Of a stretch of 64,000 nt of DNA, positions 33,143-45,144 are shown piece after piece; the first letter of the stretch is position 1, and the number at the start of each line of letters is the position of its first letter. The DNA comes from Oidiodendron maius Zn (Eukaryota; Ascomycota; Leotiomycetes; Myxotrichaceae): the NCBI GenBank assembly GCA_000827325.1, contig KN832894.1:186001-250000 (forward strand), written 5' to 3'. The position numbers were made by a program, and so were the translations under genes. Under the pieces are notes generated by a model. That model worked only from the letters and a program-made list of their open reading frames with translations. It did no database searches and was not told where the DNA came from.

Positions 33143-35208
33143 TTAAATACCAGTATCTACCTCAATACAGTCAATCACATCGCTCTCAATAAGTGATATA
33201 GCTGCAGTTGCAGCATCCACTAGACTATCTGGCTGATATATTGAGGCCAGGCTACGCATATAAACCCTCTCCCTCTCAGTTCCAGCAATATACATATCCT
33301 GGTGGCCGTTCTGAAGCCGAACTAGCCCTGAATTGACGATATAAAGAGGCTCCTGTGGCGTACTTAGGGCAGGAGGGGCTGAACTAGAAGGGATCTCAAA
33401 GGCAGAAGGCTCTTGGCGTGTACTAGTAGGCTGTATAACACCACCTAATGCACCGCGTGGGCGTCCTCGACCCTGAACTGGCAGAGGGTTCAAGACTGGC
33501 AAAGGGTATGATATGGACTGCTCAGAAAGAGTACCTGGTTCTGGCCTAGTAATGTGCCAATGAGGGTGTATATCTTCAAGCCGAATCACACTGACTTCTT
33601 GCCTTCTTTCCTAGATTGTATGGTAGCATGGCAACCCAATTGACTGCTGAATTGAGCAGCTACAGCTAGAAGGAGGCGGCCCACTCTTAGGAAGCTTTGT
33701 ATACTCCTTAGCTAGTTTCTGGAGCGCGTAGCTATGAACCTTCTGTAATATAGCTGTAAAGAGAGGGATATTAATACCATGTTTTGGCCGAATCTGCTGC
33801 TAAGCAAGCTCTGATTGAAGCGTAGCGTATTGAGCGTTCCAGAAGTTCTTGAGCCTACTAAATACACCTCTAAGATCACCGTGGCCACGCTGAAGGTAGC
33901 TCTTAAGCGTTGCATGGCAGCCCTCAATTGGACTAGTTACAGTGATCCCGAAGTGGAGGCGGCAGTTGATATAGCAGGCAACTAGAGCCTCCTTCCATAT
34001 TAGCCAGGTATCTGTACAATATTTCATTGCAGCTGTAGGGTATTTAGCCTGCATTTCTGACAACTGCTGGAGGTATATTGACTCCGAGAGGCTACTAAGG
34101 AGCCTGTTCCAGCTGCTTAAAAACTCCTGAAACTGAGGGTGTCGTACAAGTTGGCCATTAACCCGCGTCGGACCTGGAAAATATTGCTTTGTTTTAGCCA
34201 ATACATTTATATTGATATGCCAGCGGCAAAGGAGGTGCTGAGAGGAAGGGAACCATGTATTTAGGCTCTTTATTAAAGCTAGCTCTCGATCTGTAACGAT
34301 TGATACTGGCTCTTCAATCGAGTTTTGAACCATTATATTATATATATAATCAAGAGCCCAGTTGTAGTCTGCCTCTGTCTCATGTCTCAAAAAGACTAGC
34401 CCAATCTGAACCACCTTATTAGCACCAGTAATTGCACAAATATTCAGTAGGGCCATGTTGAATCGGTTTGTTTTGTATGTACAATCAAGGAGTAAGACAT
34501 CAGGGTGCTGCTTCTAAAGGCAAACGGCAGTGGGGTGTATAAAGGCTAGTCGTTCTAGAGGGCCGCTTTGAGGGAAGTGTTTAGGCTGGAAGTCGGTGGT
34601 TTCAAGCTCCTTTATAGGGTATATAGGTTAGTAAAGTAGTTAAAAGGGTATAGATATCTTATATCCAAGAGCCACTGGATTGGAGTCCTTCCATTCAATT
34701 CAGTAAGCCTAGCTTCCTGTATAATGTTGCTAATATCCTTTACAATAAGGGGTATTTCAGGTGTTGTATTCCGGAGAATTGTTAGGATTTGACTGGGGTT
34801 TAGACCTGACTGTGATAAGATATCGATCTGAGCACGAACTTCTGTTGTAAGGGCACTGTTCCTATGCACTGAATGGGCTGTAACGTGTGTTGCTGCAACG
34901 TGGTTATGTGCTCCCTCAAGCACCTTAAGTATCCAGTTACCTGAGAGGTAGTCTAATCGTAATTCTACCATCATTAAGCACCCGCACTTCTTTGAGCCAG
35001 TAAATACACGTTGTTTTGACTTATGTACAGCTGGATCCCTGCCCTTTGCATCATATTGACCTGCACGATCACAAGTAAATACAATCCTAGAGCCCTTTTT
35101 ATCACGCTTCTTGAACGCGTATCCTTGGTCTTTTGCGTGTGCCTGAATCGTGGTAAAGGCAGCCTCTGGATCAGGGTAAATAGCTTCAGGTGGTGGTAAA
35201 AGAGCCAT
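33143..35208 (-). pseudogene. MULE transposase with FAR1-like, MULE and SWIM domains, interrupted
   Basis: The start chosen is MALLPPPEAIYPDPEAAF at 35208, just inside the right terminal repeat. Domains in order: a FAR1/WRKY-GCM1-like finger (FTCDRAGQY, KKCGCLMMVEL, VLEGAHNHVA); the MULE catalytic domain (DVLLLDCTYKTNRFN, NICAITGANKVVQIGLV, VSIVTDRELALIKSL, HLLCRWHININVLAK, SPIEGCHATLKSYL); a SWIM zinc finger (CSCSIQQSIGLPCYH); and a Pro-rich tail ending at 33143. Lesions: a frame discontinuity near 34620, and stops before KQHPDVLL (about 34516), at SELA*QQIR (about 33799) and at CYHTI*ERR (about 33613). Several are TAG codons compatible with RIP. Confidence 0.85.
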
Positions 35209-35279
35209 TGTACTAGTGAGAGTAATAGGGTGTAGTTGAATGTTGTGGTGGCTGCTGGACGTGGTGAAAAAAATGAGGT

Positions 35280-35423
35280 TGATGGTGCTGAGCATTCGAG
35301 GTACATGCGATCGCGCAGAAAAAAGTACTGTGGCGCAGGTATTTTAGGTGTGCTGAGTCATTTGTTCTAATGCGGAAAGGTGGCGGCGATATAGCTAACA
35401 CTGGCGGCGATTTAGTTGGGCCC
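35280..35423 (-). repeat. Right terminal inverted repeat of the MULE
   Basis: 144 bp, the inverted copy of 32983-33126 with one mismatch seen. It probably also carries the promoter of the transposase gene, whose chosen ATG lies 72 bp inside it. Confidence 0.9.
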
Positions 35424-35431
35424 TTCAAATA

Positions 35432-35991
35432 TCCGAAGCGCTGGGGAAATAACCCCTGAACTAATCACTTATATTATCTGGGGTAAACCGTTACTCATTT
35501 ACAGTAAATCCTACATAAGCTGACGTATCCCTCGTCTAGCGGGAATTGACCCCACTAGTGAGGCTGTCGTATTGGAGGTATTGTTTAACGTAATGCATAG
35601 AGTTGAATATGTAGTCTTAATTCTGACGTGTTCTATTGGACCAGTTAACCCCAGTAGTGTGGCTAACTCCTGTCGGGCGAGGGAATAGACTGTTCTCGCG
35701 TCATTCACTGTCGCTCAAACCGCTCTGTATATGTACTAAACTTAGAAACTGTTTTAATTGAGTGGAGAACCAAAAAGAATCGACCCTTAGCTATATAATT
35801 AGAAGCCTCGCCGGCTAGCAAATATGTCAAAGTTTAAGTAAAAGGCGAAGGTGCATTTTCCAGAACTTGAGGTTTCATTTTTACGCGGTTTGGGATAACC
35901 ATATATTGAAGGAACATCTGCTTCGACCGTCTCTGCATTAGAGGATCTGTTTACTAGTACTGCACAGTACAGCAATTCTATAAAAACAAAT
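35432..35991. other. Spacer and presumed promoter of the methyltransferase gene
   Basis: No gene recognised; the MULE sits about 570 bp upstream of the methyltransferase ATG. A 65-codon minus-strand frame at 35511-35708 has no domain. Confidence 0.4.
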
Positions 35992-37054
35992 ATGTCGACA
36001 GGACTAGAAGATTATGTTCTCGGCAGAGATATGCACGGATCTGTTCGGTTTGTACGTGCTACCCCACCAAGTTCTATGCTAACTACCACGTTTACCAGGT
36101 TGGACGCACAGCATCTCTTATGGAAGATTCATAATGGGTATGCATTAAACCCTAAGATTGCGATTAGTCCGGGTATGAAGATTGCGGAAATTGGCACCGG
36201 AACAGCGTATGTACATCTCATTATAATTTCATACTGGTTAACATGCTTTTATTGACTCTCGATCAGACTTTGGCTTTTGGATATAGCAGACCACCTACCT
36301 AGTACCATTGAGCTTCATGGTTATGATGTCTCCGATGGACAGTTTCCGCCTCAGACTTCATTGCCCCGTAATGTGAGCTTAGGTATACTTGATGCATTCG
36401 GAGACGTACCGCCTCATCTAGTAGGAAAGTACGACGTCATACATCTTCGATTCTGGTGTTGCGTCGTGAGAGGCAATGATCCTAGCCGATTAATTCGGCA
36501 TGCAGTGACACTGTTGAGTATAAATTTCTCCCCAGATTTTGAGATATACGTAACATACACTTACTTGAATCGGCAGAACCTAGAGGATATCTCCAATGGG
36601 AAGACGCACATCTCGGGCGAAACATTACCAAGGGCATAATGGCTGAGGAATTTGGAAGTGTTGCACAAGAATTTTTCAGGGCTTCTGACATTAATTACAA
36701 GTATGATACCGCCTGCAGACAAAAATTTGGGTTGCTCGATCTATTAACAACGCTTTTCATAGTTGGTTGGGAAAGCTTGACAAACACGTTACAGTCGAGG
36801 GCCTAGAAGTTATCGACTACGAAATTGGCACTTTTCGTCCTACTTTGGTACCATTGTGTACGAGTACATATTTGACAGGTCATTTTGAGCTGTTTCAAGC
36901 CGTTCCGAAATTGAAGGAGGAGGGTTATTCCATTCCAAACAAGAAGGAATGTGAGAACCTTCTGGTCGCTCTGTTTTCTGAGACCAAGAAAGGTGAGGTC
37001 TATCATTGGCCGCCGGTAACTCTCTTGGCCAGAAAGGCTTTTAGCAATAACTAA
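35992..37054 (+). CDS. LaeA-like SAM-dependent methyltransferase, 293 aa
   Basis: Four exons, 35992-36206, 36267-36517, 36577-36700 and 36763-37054, sum to 293 codons. The N-terminus has LDAQHLLWKIHNGYALNP, typical of the fungal LaeA/UmtA-like group. SAM-binding motif I is KIAEIGTGTALWLLDIA (residues about 62-78, completed only after splicing). Then come ELHGYDVSDGQFPP, VGKYDVIHLRFWCCVV, and LLKPRGYLQWEDA built across the second intron. The C-terminal part ends KGEVYHWPPVTLLARKA. Members are often specialised-metabolite tailoring enzymes or LaeA-type regulators; substrate unknown. It is intact although flanked by a MULE on the left and an LTR on the right. Confidence 0.85.
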
Positions 37055-40000
37055 ACACTTCATTATGATAGCAGTATAACTTATGTCAGGGGTTACAAAA
37101 TCAAGAGATTCATTAGGGTTAGGTGTGGAATCAATGTATTAGTTGTCTAAGGGTCTAAATGGCATATAACCACACTATTCTTGCATGCCTTCGCTCGCTA
37201 CCTTACAGATATACTGACCATCCTGGCGGACCCGAATGTCCAAATATTTTATCCTTGGCAACTTATACTATATATTGATCAGGACCCCAAGCACGCATTA
37301 TACATCCCTTAGGATCTAGGTTATCCTTTAGGATCCAGGATTCAGAGGATTCATGTAAGTCAATAAGAGGCCGAATAGGTCTATATAAAGGGGTCCTTAC
37401 TCCAGCGTAGCTGTGTTTAATTAGTTGTCTCTGCATCACTCAATAGTCAACATAACACTTAGTTTCACCTTGATATCCGATTACAACTGCGCATTAACCT
37501 GACCTCTGCTCAAGATAATCTAACTAGGAGGGGGCTAGTATTACAAATATATACTAAAACTATAGCCTAAGGCTTAGCAGATCTCTATATAGAGAATTAT
37601 AGCAAGAGTTATATGCTAGGCAGGACTGCTAGAGAACGGCAGTCTATAAAGGGATATGGCGGTCGAATCAGAAACGAAGGTCTATATAAGTAGGCGGACA
37701 CTCATTAGAATAGAGTTTTATGCTTAATTCAAATAAAGTATTTCCTCAGCTACTTAGTAACTTCCCTAAGTTATCTTATTATACTTCTTGACCCAGATGG
37801 CGCCCCTGCCTTACTAAACCCAACTCAACTACTTACCCAACACCAGGCGTGAGCCATTCGTTACACATTGCTGCGGTGCTAAGCCAAGAATCCAGGAGTT
37901 GACAGCAACTGTAAAGACGGTAAGAGAGGTTGGAAACTTGCGGAATTTAGGCAAAGTCTGGGATCGTGTAGTTTCTCTATAGTTCAAGTATCTACATGAG
38001 TAAGGGCCAATGCAATCCAGGATTACACACTCAATACGGGCGCCATCCGTGCTATAGCAGGAAGGATGACTAGACACCGATTACATGATATGCAGAGAGT
38101 ACCGGAAAATACATGGCTTTGAATCAATGTTCAGGTGCCTCTATTTTGAAGACTATGGAGTACATATTACAGTAGCATCAATATCTCATCTGCAGGACTA
38201 GTCAAAACAAAAAGGAGTGTATGATTGGTTGGGCCGCTATTGGATGCCACTTCTTACTTCGCAGCATATTATGACTTGACTGAAGAGGTATGAGCTCATA
38301 TGCGGACGCCTCTTAATTAATGAAATACATCTGAAGCTACGTTGCGTCTATAATAGGGGTGATTGATTATAGCAAAACGGCCGTTCCTGTAAGCTTCGCT
38401 AAACCTTTTGTAGGGGGCATTGCGGGTGGCCCAGGGTCTAGCCAGCCACAAATACAGGGCCGAACGAGTAAATCCTACGGTAACGTCCGATGCGCATCTT
38501 AGTTCCATGCGCATGTCGCTTGCATGCACAACTCGCTTGTTTGGTCCGGTATGCCGCACTTCGAACCATGCTTCATTCCCTACGTCTGGCATTGAAATAT
38601 TGCGAGGATAAGCCGTTATTTCCTTACGACTCTCTCTTGGATAGCGGAATTGAAAGCTTATGCTCTAAGTTAATTAAGGCACTTCTTTAGATCGGTGTAA
38701 AGCAGAGGCCTTCAGCTTCGCAAGCCTCGAATCATACGTGGATTATCTTATGCGGGTCTATAGATATATATTAGTTCATAAATACACCTATAAACTAACT
38801 GAAGTCAACTTAGGCTCCAATGCCGGAAAACTTTCAGAACATCTTCTACACCAAGCTCTATAAGATAAATAAGATGGATCAAGAGCCTTCTGTCCCTCTG
38901 CTGCTTCCTATTCCCATCCGATACGACCGCTCCATCCATGACAAACTAGGTTGGTGTATTGCGCCCGGCGTTGCTTCAACCTCGTTCTGCACATAGCTGA
39001 TTCTTTTTGAGGAGGGTGGCGTGTTGCAGGCATTAGCTCCGCTCGGCTCCGCTCGACTCCACCACCTGAAGTACCATTTGGAATTCGGATACGGGGGTTG
39101 CTGGAGACTATGCAGAAGCTGTGGCCGAACGTATACTTGGCATCCATTAGGAGGGTTGAACTTGCGAGCCTCACCTCACAAATCGGAAACTCTATTGGGG
39201 GACGGGATTGTTCCGGCGGTGCAGGACCTGGGTGCTGGACGGGAGGTACCACAGGGGAAGGACCGCGATTGCTAAGGTCAGCCGTTCATGATCATTAAAC
39301 TGACTATTATCTATTGCCTTAGCTACATCAACTACTACGGGTCACCATTGAGCACCTTGTCCTGGCCGATGACCCGAAACCCAGAAGTACTCGCGATTAC
39401 CATCATTGAAGTGGACGATGATGGAGGAGTTTATGCGGATGAAGAGAAATATGTGAACGAAGTTATTTCATTATCCACTAAACCAATAGCATACACAAGG
39501 AAGACGGTGTTCTGTATGCCAAAATGTCGTCGGCATCAAGAGGGCACGCGGGATCCCCGGCGAATGGATAACGAAATAGCTGAGAGGGTAAGCAAAATGC
39601 AGAGAAATTCAAGAAGGTATAATTGTCTGAAATATCGTTGCAGTTTCTATTTTATTTTCGCCGAAGACGCGACGAATGCAACGTTCCTAATACCATTTCC
39701 TTATTACGTTTCGTGGGTTACAATGTGAATTTTACCATTCCATCTGACCTGCAATCAAAAATAATCTATAAAGATATCCTGCATGCCTCTTTAGATTAGA
39801 GGTGCATACCATTATAATTTGGACTGCTTACCCTTTCTCAATTAAATCGGTTGATCAGCGGACACAAAAAGGCGAGCCAATTGACGATTTCAGCAATGAC
39901 TCTAACCCGTGATAGGTGTATCACGAAAGAGTTCCATAGGCCGCATAACGCAACGGCGTTGCATTGCATTGCATTACAGGGGTTTCAGCTAGCCAATCTG

Positions 40001-40287
40001 CAGTTGTTGCTTAACGAGTCGGCATTTACGTGGGTAGTTCCTCCAGGACTGGGTTTCTCACGGGAGCATGCCATACCATTGCATTTATTGATTTTTCGCA
40101 TGAGATACTTCGTCCTGCCGATTAGAGTTTTAGAAGCGTATATGTGGCTGGCTGATGCTTGAAGATAAAGAGTAAGATTGAGCCACTCGCTCAAACATAA
40201 AGAACACGGAAGCAGATAATTATCTCCCTCTCCAGTCGATATTGCTACTATCGATTTAAAAAATTTGAACTCTTTCTACTTATCACT
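37055..40287. other. Long intergenic region with LTR copy E
   Basis: No gene supported. LTR copy E is at 37273-37513. Sequence at 37640-37800 (TATA-like tctatataag, aataaag, then cttgacccagatggcgcc) has the look of a second LTR end and primer-binding region but no second copy was found. Frames at 37829-38077, 38317-38611, 38908-39275 and 39288-39728 overlap on opposite strands and show no domain. Confidence 0.4.
37273..37513 (+). repeat. Decayed solo LTR, copy E
   Basis: Begins TATTGATCAGGAC (RIP-type change from TGTTGA) and carries ggatccaggattcagaggattc, tctatataaaggggtcc, gttgtctctgcatcactc and gtttcaccttgatatccgat. It ends near cctctgctcaag. Same family as copies A-D; no target duplication seen. 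Confidence 0.7.
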
Positions 40288-42874
40288 ATGAAGTTATCAA
40301 CTCTATTTCAGCTCTCTCTTTCTGGGGCCTATCTAGCTACCGCATTGCCTTCGAGTCCCCCTCACATCATCCATTTACCCGCTGTCCATGGAAGTGTTAA
40401 CCGCTCGGACGTCAATAATTTGCTAACCGACACTGCGGTGAACTTGTTCTATGCTGAGCAAGCACCTAGCACCTCATGTATGCTTTTATCTTCCCTTCGC
40501 TCGAACCTTTTATACAGGCCTAATATTTGTAGCCACTTTATCTGTCGCCAACGTCACCATTCCCGAACTAGCCTACCCAGCTGTTGTTCTGGAGCATTCG
40601 GATGCTATTTCCGGCCTTTCTTGCTCTGCCAATTCGTTGACAATCACCTTCAATAGCAACGTCGCATTTGATGCTGCCCGAGTGGATTGGACGAAGTTGT
40701 CAGAATTTGTTCTTGTTACCTACAGTCCTAATTGTGGAGAAGCTGCCTCCACTGGAGCTAGAGATTATATCCTAGTTTCTTCAGTTAGCTTCACCGAGTC
40801 CACGCTGAGCGCCACAGCAAATATCACTCCAATAAATTTCCAACAGTTTGTGAGTGCCACAAACAATGTCACGGTAACAACTGGTCGCTTCACACCCATA
40901 AGCTCGAACAGCACCGGAAGACAGTTTCCTGCTAGCTACCGCCTTAATAGCGACTTAGCGGGCACCGTCATATCTTCCTCCAATTCCTCCAATTCTACAA
41001 ACTCAACCATTGACTTCGATGTCGCACTGGACGAAGCAATTGGATTTCTCAATCTTGAGAATTCATCTTTCTGGCCTCAGCTCTTCCCGGGAACCACTGG
41101 CGAGAATTTCTCTCCTCCCGCTAGCGACCAAAATGGATCATTCTTAATCTCAGACACCAAGAAACGACAGATACGTTCTCGACGACCTATAGAGAAGCGC
41201 TGTGATTGGTACGACATCATCTGTGGGGTTGAATCCGCGTATGAATTTGTTGCGGGCAAAATTACTGGCATATTCGACGGTATTATAGGGACTATCACCA
41301 CCGTTTTTAATCAGATTATCGTGGATGGCGTCGAGCAAGCGGCCGAGACTGTTATTGAGGGATTTTATATGATAAACTCATGGACATCTTACACCTTTAC
41401 TCCAATCGATGATACATTCAATTTTTCCACTCCTGTAGGAACTGCTACCACAGCGTGGGGTCCGGCAACCAAATTGTTTTCCCAGCAAGTCAGCGCTGGC
41501 TCTATCGCTATTTATTGTGTTGGCTGTGGTGTTGCGGGGAATATCGATGTCCAGGTAACACTAACATTCTCCCTTTTCGAAGGAATTACTTCTGGAAGCA
41601 TCAGTGCGGACGGCCCCATCGTTGCGGCAGTACAGCTAGGAGTTGTAGCAACTTTAGAGCAAAGCTGGGATTACGAACAAGAAATCGCCAGTCTCCCCCT
41701 TTCCACATTTGCAATCCCCGGCGTTCTCACCATCGGGCCTGAAATTACTCTTTCAGCAGGAGGTAACCTAACAGTAGCTGCTGAAGGAGGCTTACTCGCT
41801 GGCGTGTTACTTAATTGGACTGATATCTCCGCAAACATCAATTTGGGTAATATTGGCAGTTCTAGTGCAAGTGGCTTCTCACCCAACGTGTCACCTAATT
41901 TCGCTGTGGAAGGGACCATTTCAAGCACAGCAGAACTTTTTTTGATGTTGAGTCTCGAATTCGGAATCGACATCCTACAAGGCGCCATCAAGAAAACGGT
42001 TGCCCTGATAGAACAACCACAACTTTCTGTTACCGCCTCGGCCAGTACCCAAGTTTCCTCGGGTGGTACGAGCACCAGCTGTACTGGAGTCGAATTGACG
42101 GCAATCTTCACTAACTTGGTCTATGCCGATATCTTCGGATTAACCGAGATTAATATCAATACGGTAACAGCTCCTCTAATCTCTGAGTGTGTACAAATTA
42201 CCCAGAAACGTAGTCTATTATACCCAAGGCAGGGCGACGGTGGTGAGCTTCCGGCAGCGCCTGGCGGTGTCATCGAGGTCAACCCTAACGGAACGTTTAT
42301 TTCACCCACGTACTCTGTGATGGACTCGGTTGATGGTGTTCTCCAGCTTCACTACGGGGCTAATGGCAATCTGTATCCTGTCCCGTCAAACATCTCAACT
42401 GGGGAAGGAGTGGACAACACTATCCTCTTTGCTACCCTTAACACAACCATCATCGGAGACTCCCAGGGTCGTCTTTTTCATGGCTACGTGGACACTTTGG
42501 AGGAGCTAGAAGTGTCGCGGTTCCGACTCGCCAACCTAACCGAGATTCCAAGTACATCTGTGATGATGTACGCCGATTTTAACTCTCCCGTATTATGCCA
42601 AGCGAGAAGTGATAACTAACTTTTTCCTTTTAGATTCCTCGCCCCAGCCAATGTGACCAACGCCACCACTACCGTCATGATAGCATCTGATACTGCCGGT
42701 AACACCTACTACCCGATTACTTGTTTATACGAGACTTTGCCGCCTAAAATGTTTTTGGCTAGAGACCCCGCAGCAGGCGCTGCTATTCTGGAGGACACAG
42801 ATAATATCCCAACTCTAACGGGGGGCCAAGTGACCCAATGTTACTATATCCCATTTACTGCAGATTTCGCTTGA
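40288..42874 (+). CDS. Large secreted glycoprotein (DUF7029/DUF7223-like), 821 aa
   Basis: Three exons, 40288-40477, 40533-42567 and 42634-42874, sum to 821 codons. The second intron uses a GTACGC donor, chosen because it alone keeps frame with FLAPANVTNATTT. Signal peptide: MKLSTLFQLSLSGAYLATALP. The N-terminal half is rich in NxS/T sites. A dibasic stretch (RRPIEKR) lies before CDWYDIICGVESAYEFVAG at about residue 287, a plausible Kex2 cleavage site. The following part (AIYCVGCGVAGNIDVQVTL, ITSGSISADGPIVAAVQLG) is beta-rich. A second KR lies in TQKRSLLYPRQ. Architecture resembles fungal secreted proteins with DUF7029 and DUF7223; function unknown, probably cell surface or extracellular. Confidence 0.8.
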
Positions 42875-43779
42875 TTACTACAAGTTTGAGTTTGCAAATT
42901 GAAAGACAGGTTAGAGTGACTGTAGTCGCTATGAAGAAATTCACGGTATGATTGCTATTTTTTTACTTTATAGGGCGGCTCTACAGCTTCTGCCTGATGG
43001 GGTTTGATTTGTTAATTGTTTTGTCACTATAATGTTAGCGCTTTCTTGGCAAGTTATACACTGCGGCTATTGGAGCCAGAAAATGAATATTAGTTGGATA
43101 AATAATTCTTTCGAGTAACTATCCGTATCATTAGACATTTGCGCTGATCTAGTGTTCGTTCGCCGTCGCTCAAGGTCTGGTCGATACTCCACCGTCTCGG
43201 GTAGGCAGAGATTGGCAGTGGGGTTAAAAGGCCAGTTCATCATTTGTTAGGTATTGCTCCCTCAGTAATTTCGTACCTTGTATATCCCGTAAATCCACAA
43301 GCCCAGCCCGCGGTCCCTAAAATGGTTAAAAGACCAGCGACAGGTACAGTCTTGAACGAATTAGAAATGCCTTTTGTTGTTCTGAATTTTGCCATTTGGT
43401 CGATGTTGTCAGCTTTGCTGCAGGGATTTTCGCTTCGCAGGTAAGGTGAACATAAAGGGGTGCAAATATTGCGAAGCCAGTTTCGAAGCCTATTCTAAAA
43501 GAATTTATAGAATATATATAATGCTGTTCTACTACAGTACCTTCTTTAAACGCTGTAGAATATTCGATATACTTGAAAAGTTACATCGTAAAGAGCGCTG
43601 TGTACGAAGGCAATCAATGAACTAATTATTCGAAGTAGAATAATAGTATTCTTGTCTATCTCGTCTGATTCTAGTGGAACATCACTGGGAACCAGTATCC
43701 GGTTAAATAAGTAGTCAATTTAGATACTCAGCATCTCGACTTACATCGAATCTGGACAAGTGGTTATGGTGCCTTTCGG
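42875..43779. other. Intergenic, nothing recognised
   Basis: Small frames at 43244-43444 and 43389-43625 without domains; no repeats noted. Confidence 0.4.
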
Positions 43780-44295
43780 TTAACAGGCTATATTGTACAG
43801 AGGCTTAGCGGATCTAAAGCGGATTCTCGAAGAAGAGGCTGCAGGAAAGCATATCAAGAGAGTGTAAGAGGAGGCGGCAGAGCGTGAAGACATGCTAGTC
43901 ATTGGTAAGAGTTCCTGTATAACATAACAACCACACAGCTGGTCAATTTCTAGTGTCAGGTTAGGCAATATTGGCGGTTTCAAAGATCGACAAGGAAATT
44001 GTAAACTTATCAGACCCGTTAGTACATAGTGCTGACAGTCCGTACCTGGGGCGCTGCAAATATTTAACCTTGTTTTGCGTTTCTTTTTATGTATACATAC
44101 ATCTGGAACAAATACTGGGACTCGTTTTGATATTAAAGGAGTCACCTGACGCCAGACGTAGCTTGACTCTGGATAGCCATGGTTAAGAAGCATGATTGGA
44201 ACTTCCTTGCTACCTCTGTTTGGAAATATATCAGAATTGGTATGATATACAGAAAAGTTTGCTCCGCAACTCGTTGGAATAAAGCTATGAGTCAA
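43780..44295 (-). pseudogene. Alpha/beta hydrolase, N-terminal remnant
   Basis: The minus strand reads FIPTSCGANFSVYHT, then VPIMLLNHGYPESSYVWRQ and ISKRVPVFVPDV. An intron-like gap (GTATGT...TTGCAG) leads to RPRYGLSALCTNGSDK. This is the start of an epoxide-hydrolase/haloalkane-dehalogenase-like fold (HG-P motif, then VPD..YG.S). After ETANIA the sequence meets a stop and no nucleophile motif follows, so only the first third survives. Confidence 0.65.
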
Positions 44296-44991
44296 AACTC
44301 GCTTTCGCCATTATATCCATATAGACGGCTGGTTTTGTACGCGAGTGTATAATCGAGGGGAGCATTGCTTTCAGGTTCTGAAGCATTCCGAATATTGAGA
44401 GTCCCATATGAAAAGCAAAAGTTGGCAATGAAGCCGAGAATGAACAGTGGCTGGAACATTGGCATTTGCATTTTGTCAAGCTTGAGCTTTAAAACTTGTG
44501 ATAGACTTTGGGCAAAGGCCGTTACTTTCGCATCGACTATGTTCGTCGAGAGACTCAGGACAAAGTTCTGTAGTCAAGCCGTCTTCATTCTTTGTCGTAA
44601 AGAGAAGGTCTAGTGTGTTGAATGATGATGTCGGAGTTGGTTCTAAACTTAACTCAGCTGCTTTGGATCTCCATCGACAAACTTCATGTTCTATTTTGAC
44701 GTAAGATGGTTTGTGTTGTATAAATTATGCCCAAAATCTACGATTAACTTCGGGTAGCCGTATCATGCAACTTTGCTAATATCCATTACTACGACTATGT
44801 TCTGTCTAATTTATAAAGGGCGGGAGCGATAGGTAGAAAGTAGTGGAAGACGAAAGAAAGACGAAAGAGGCCCTCAGGTAGGTAGCCACTATCTCAAGTG
44901 TAAATAGCAAAATCGAGAAGAATGGACTGTGAAGCTGCTTATGCGTGAAGTAGCTAGGCCTCAAGGTGGTAGGCTCCCTACTCATTATATA
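44296..44991. other. Intergenic, nothing recognised
   Basis: Overlapping short frames on both strands, none with a domain. Confidence 0.35.
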
Positions 44992-45105
44992 GGGCCTAGC
45001 TATATCCCGATCACCATTCTGCTTTAGGGACAGATAGCTCAGCCTATTGCCTGTACCTGTGTGCCAGTACCATTTTCTACGCGATCGCATGTACCTGTAA
45101 TGCGT
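44992..45105 (+). repeat. Relic of a Mutator-like terminal repeat
   Basis: GGGCCTAGCTATATC, caccattctgctttagg, agctcagcctattgcctgtacc, gtgccagtacc, tctacgcgatcgcatgtacc and taatgc occur in the same order and spacing as in the 144-bp repeats of the intact MULE. Clearly diverged; no opposite end found. Confidence 0.65.
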
Positions 45106-45144
45106 AGTTAGTCCGTTTGCGTAAGGGTTCCTAGGAAAGAGGAT

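Larger units (their letters stand above)
32975..35431. mobile_element. Mutator-like element (MULE) with target duplication
   Basis: The element proper is 32983-35423 (2441 bp), beginning GGGCCCAACTAAATCGCC and ending with the complement. It is flanked by the 8-bp direct duplication TTCAAATA at 32975-32982 and 35424-35431. Terminal inverted repeats are 144 bp each (32983-33126 and 35280-35423), with one mismatch seen (gct/gcc at about 33020). It carries one damaged transposase gene. The architecture (long TIRs, 8-bp duplication, MULE plus SWIM domains) matches Hop-type fungal MULEs. Confidence 0.9.

Noticed and set aside
37640-37800. Possible second LTR type with TATA-like, AATAAA-like and primer-site-like words
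   Set aside because: No second copy, no terminal TG...CA pair and no target duplication could be found.
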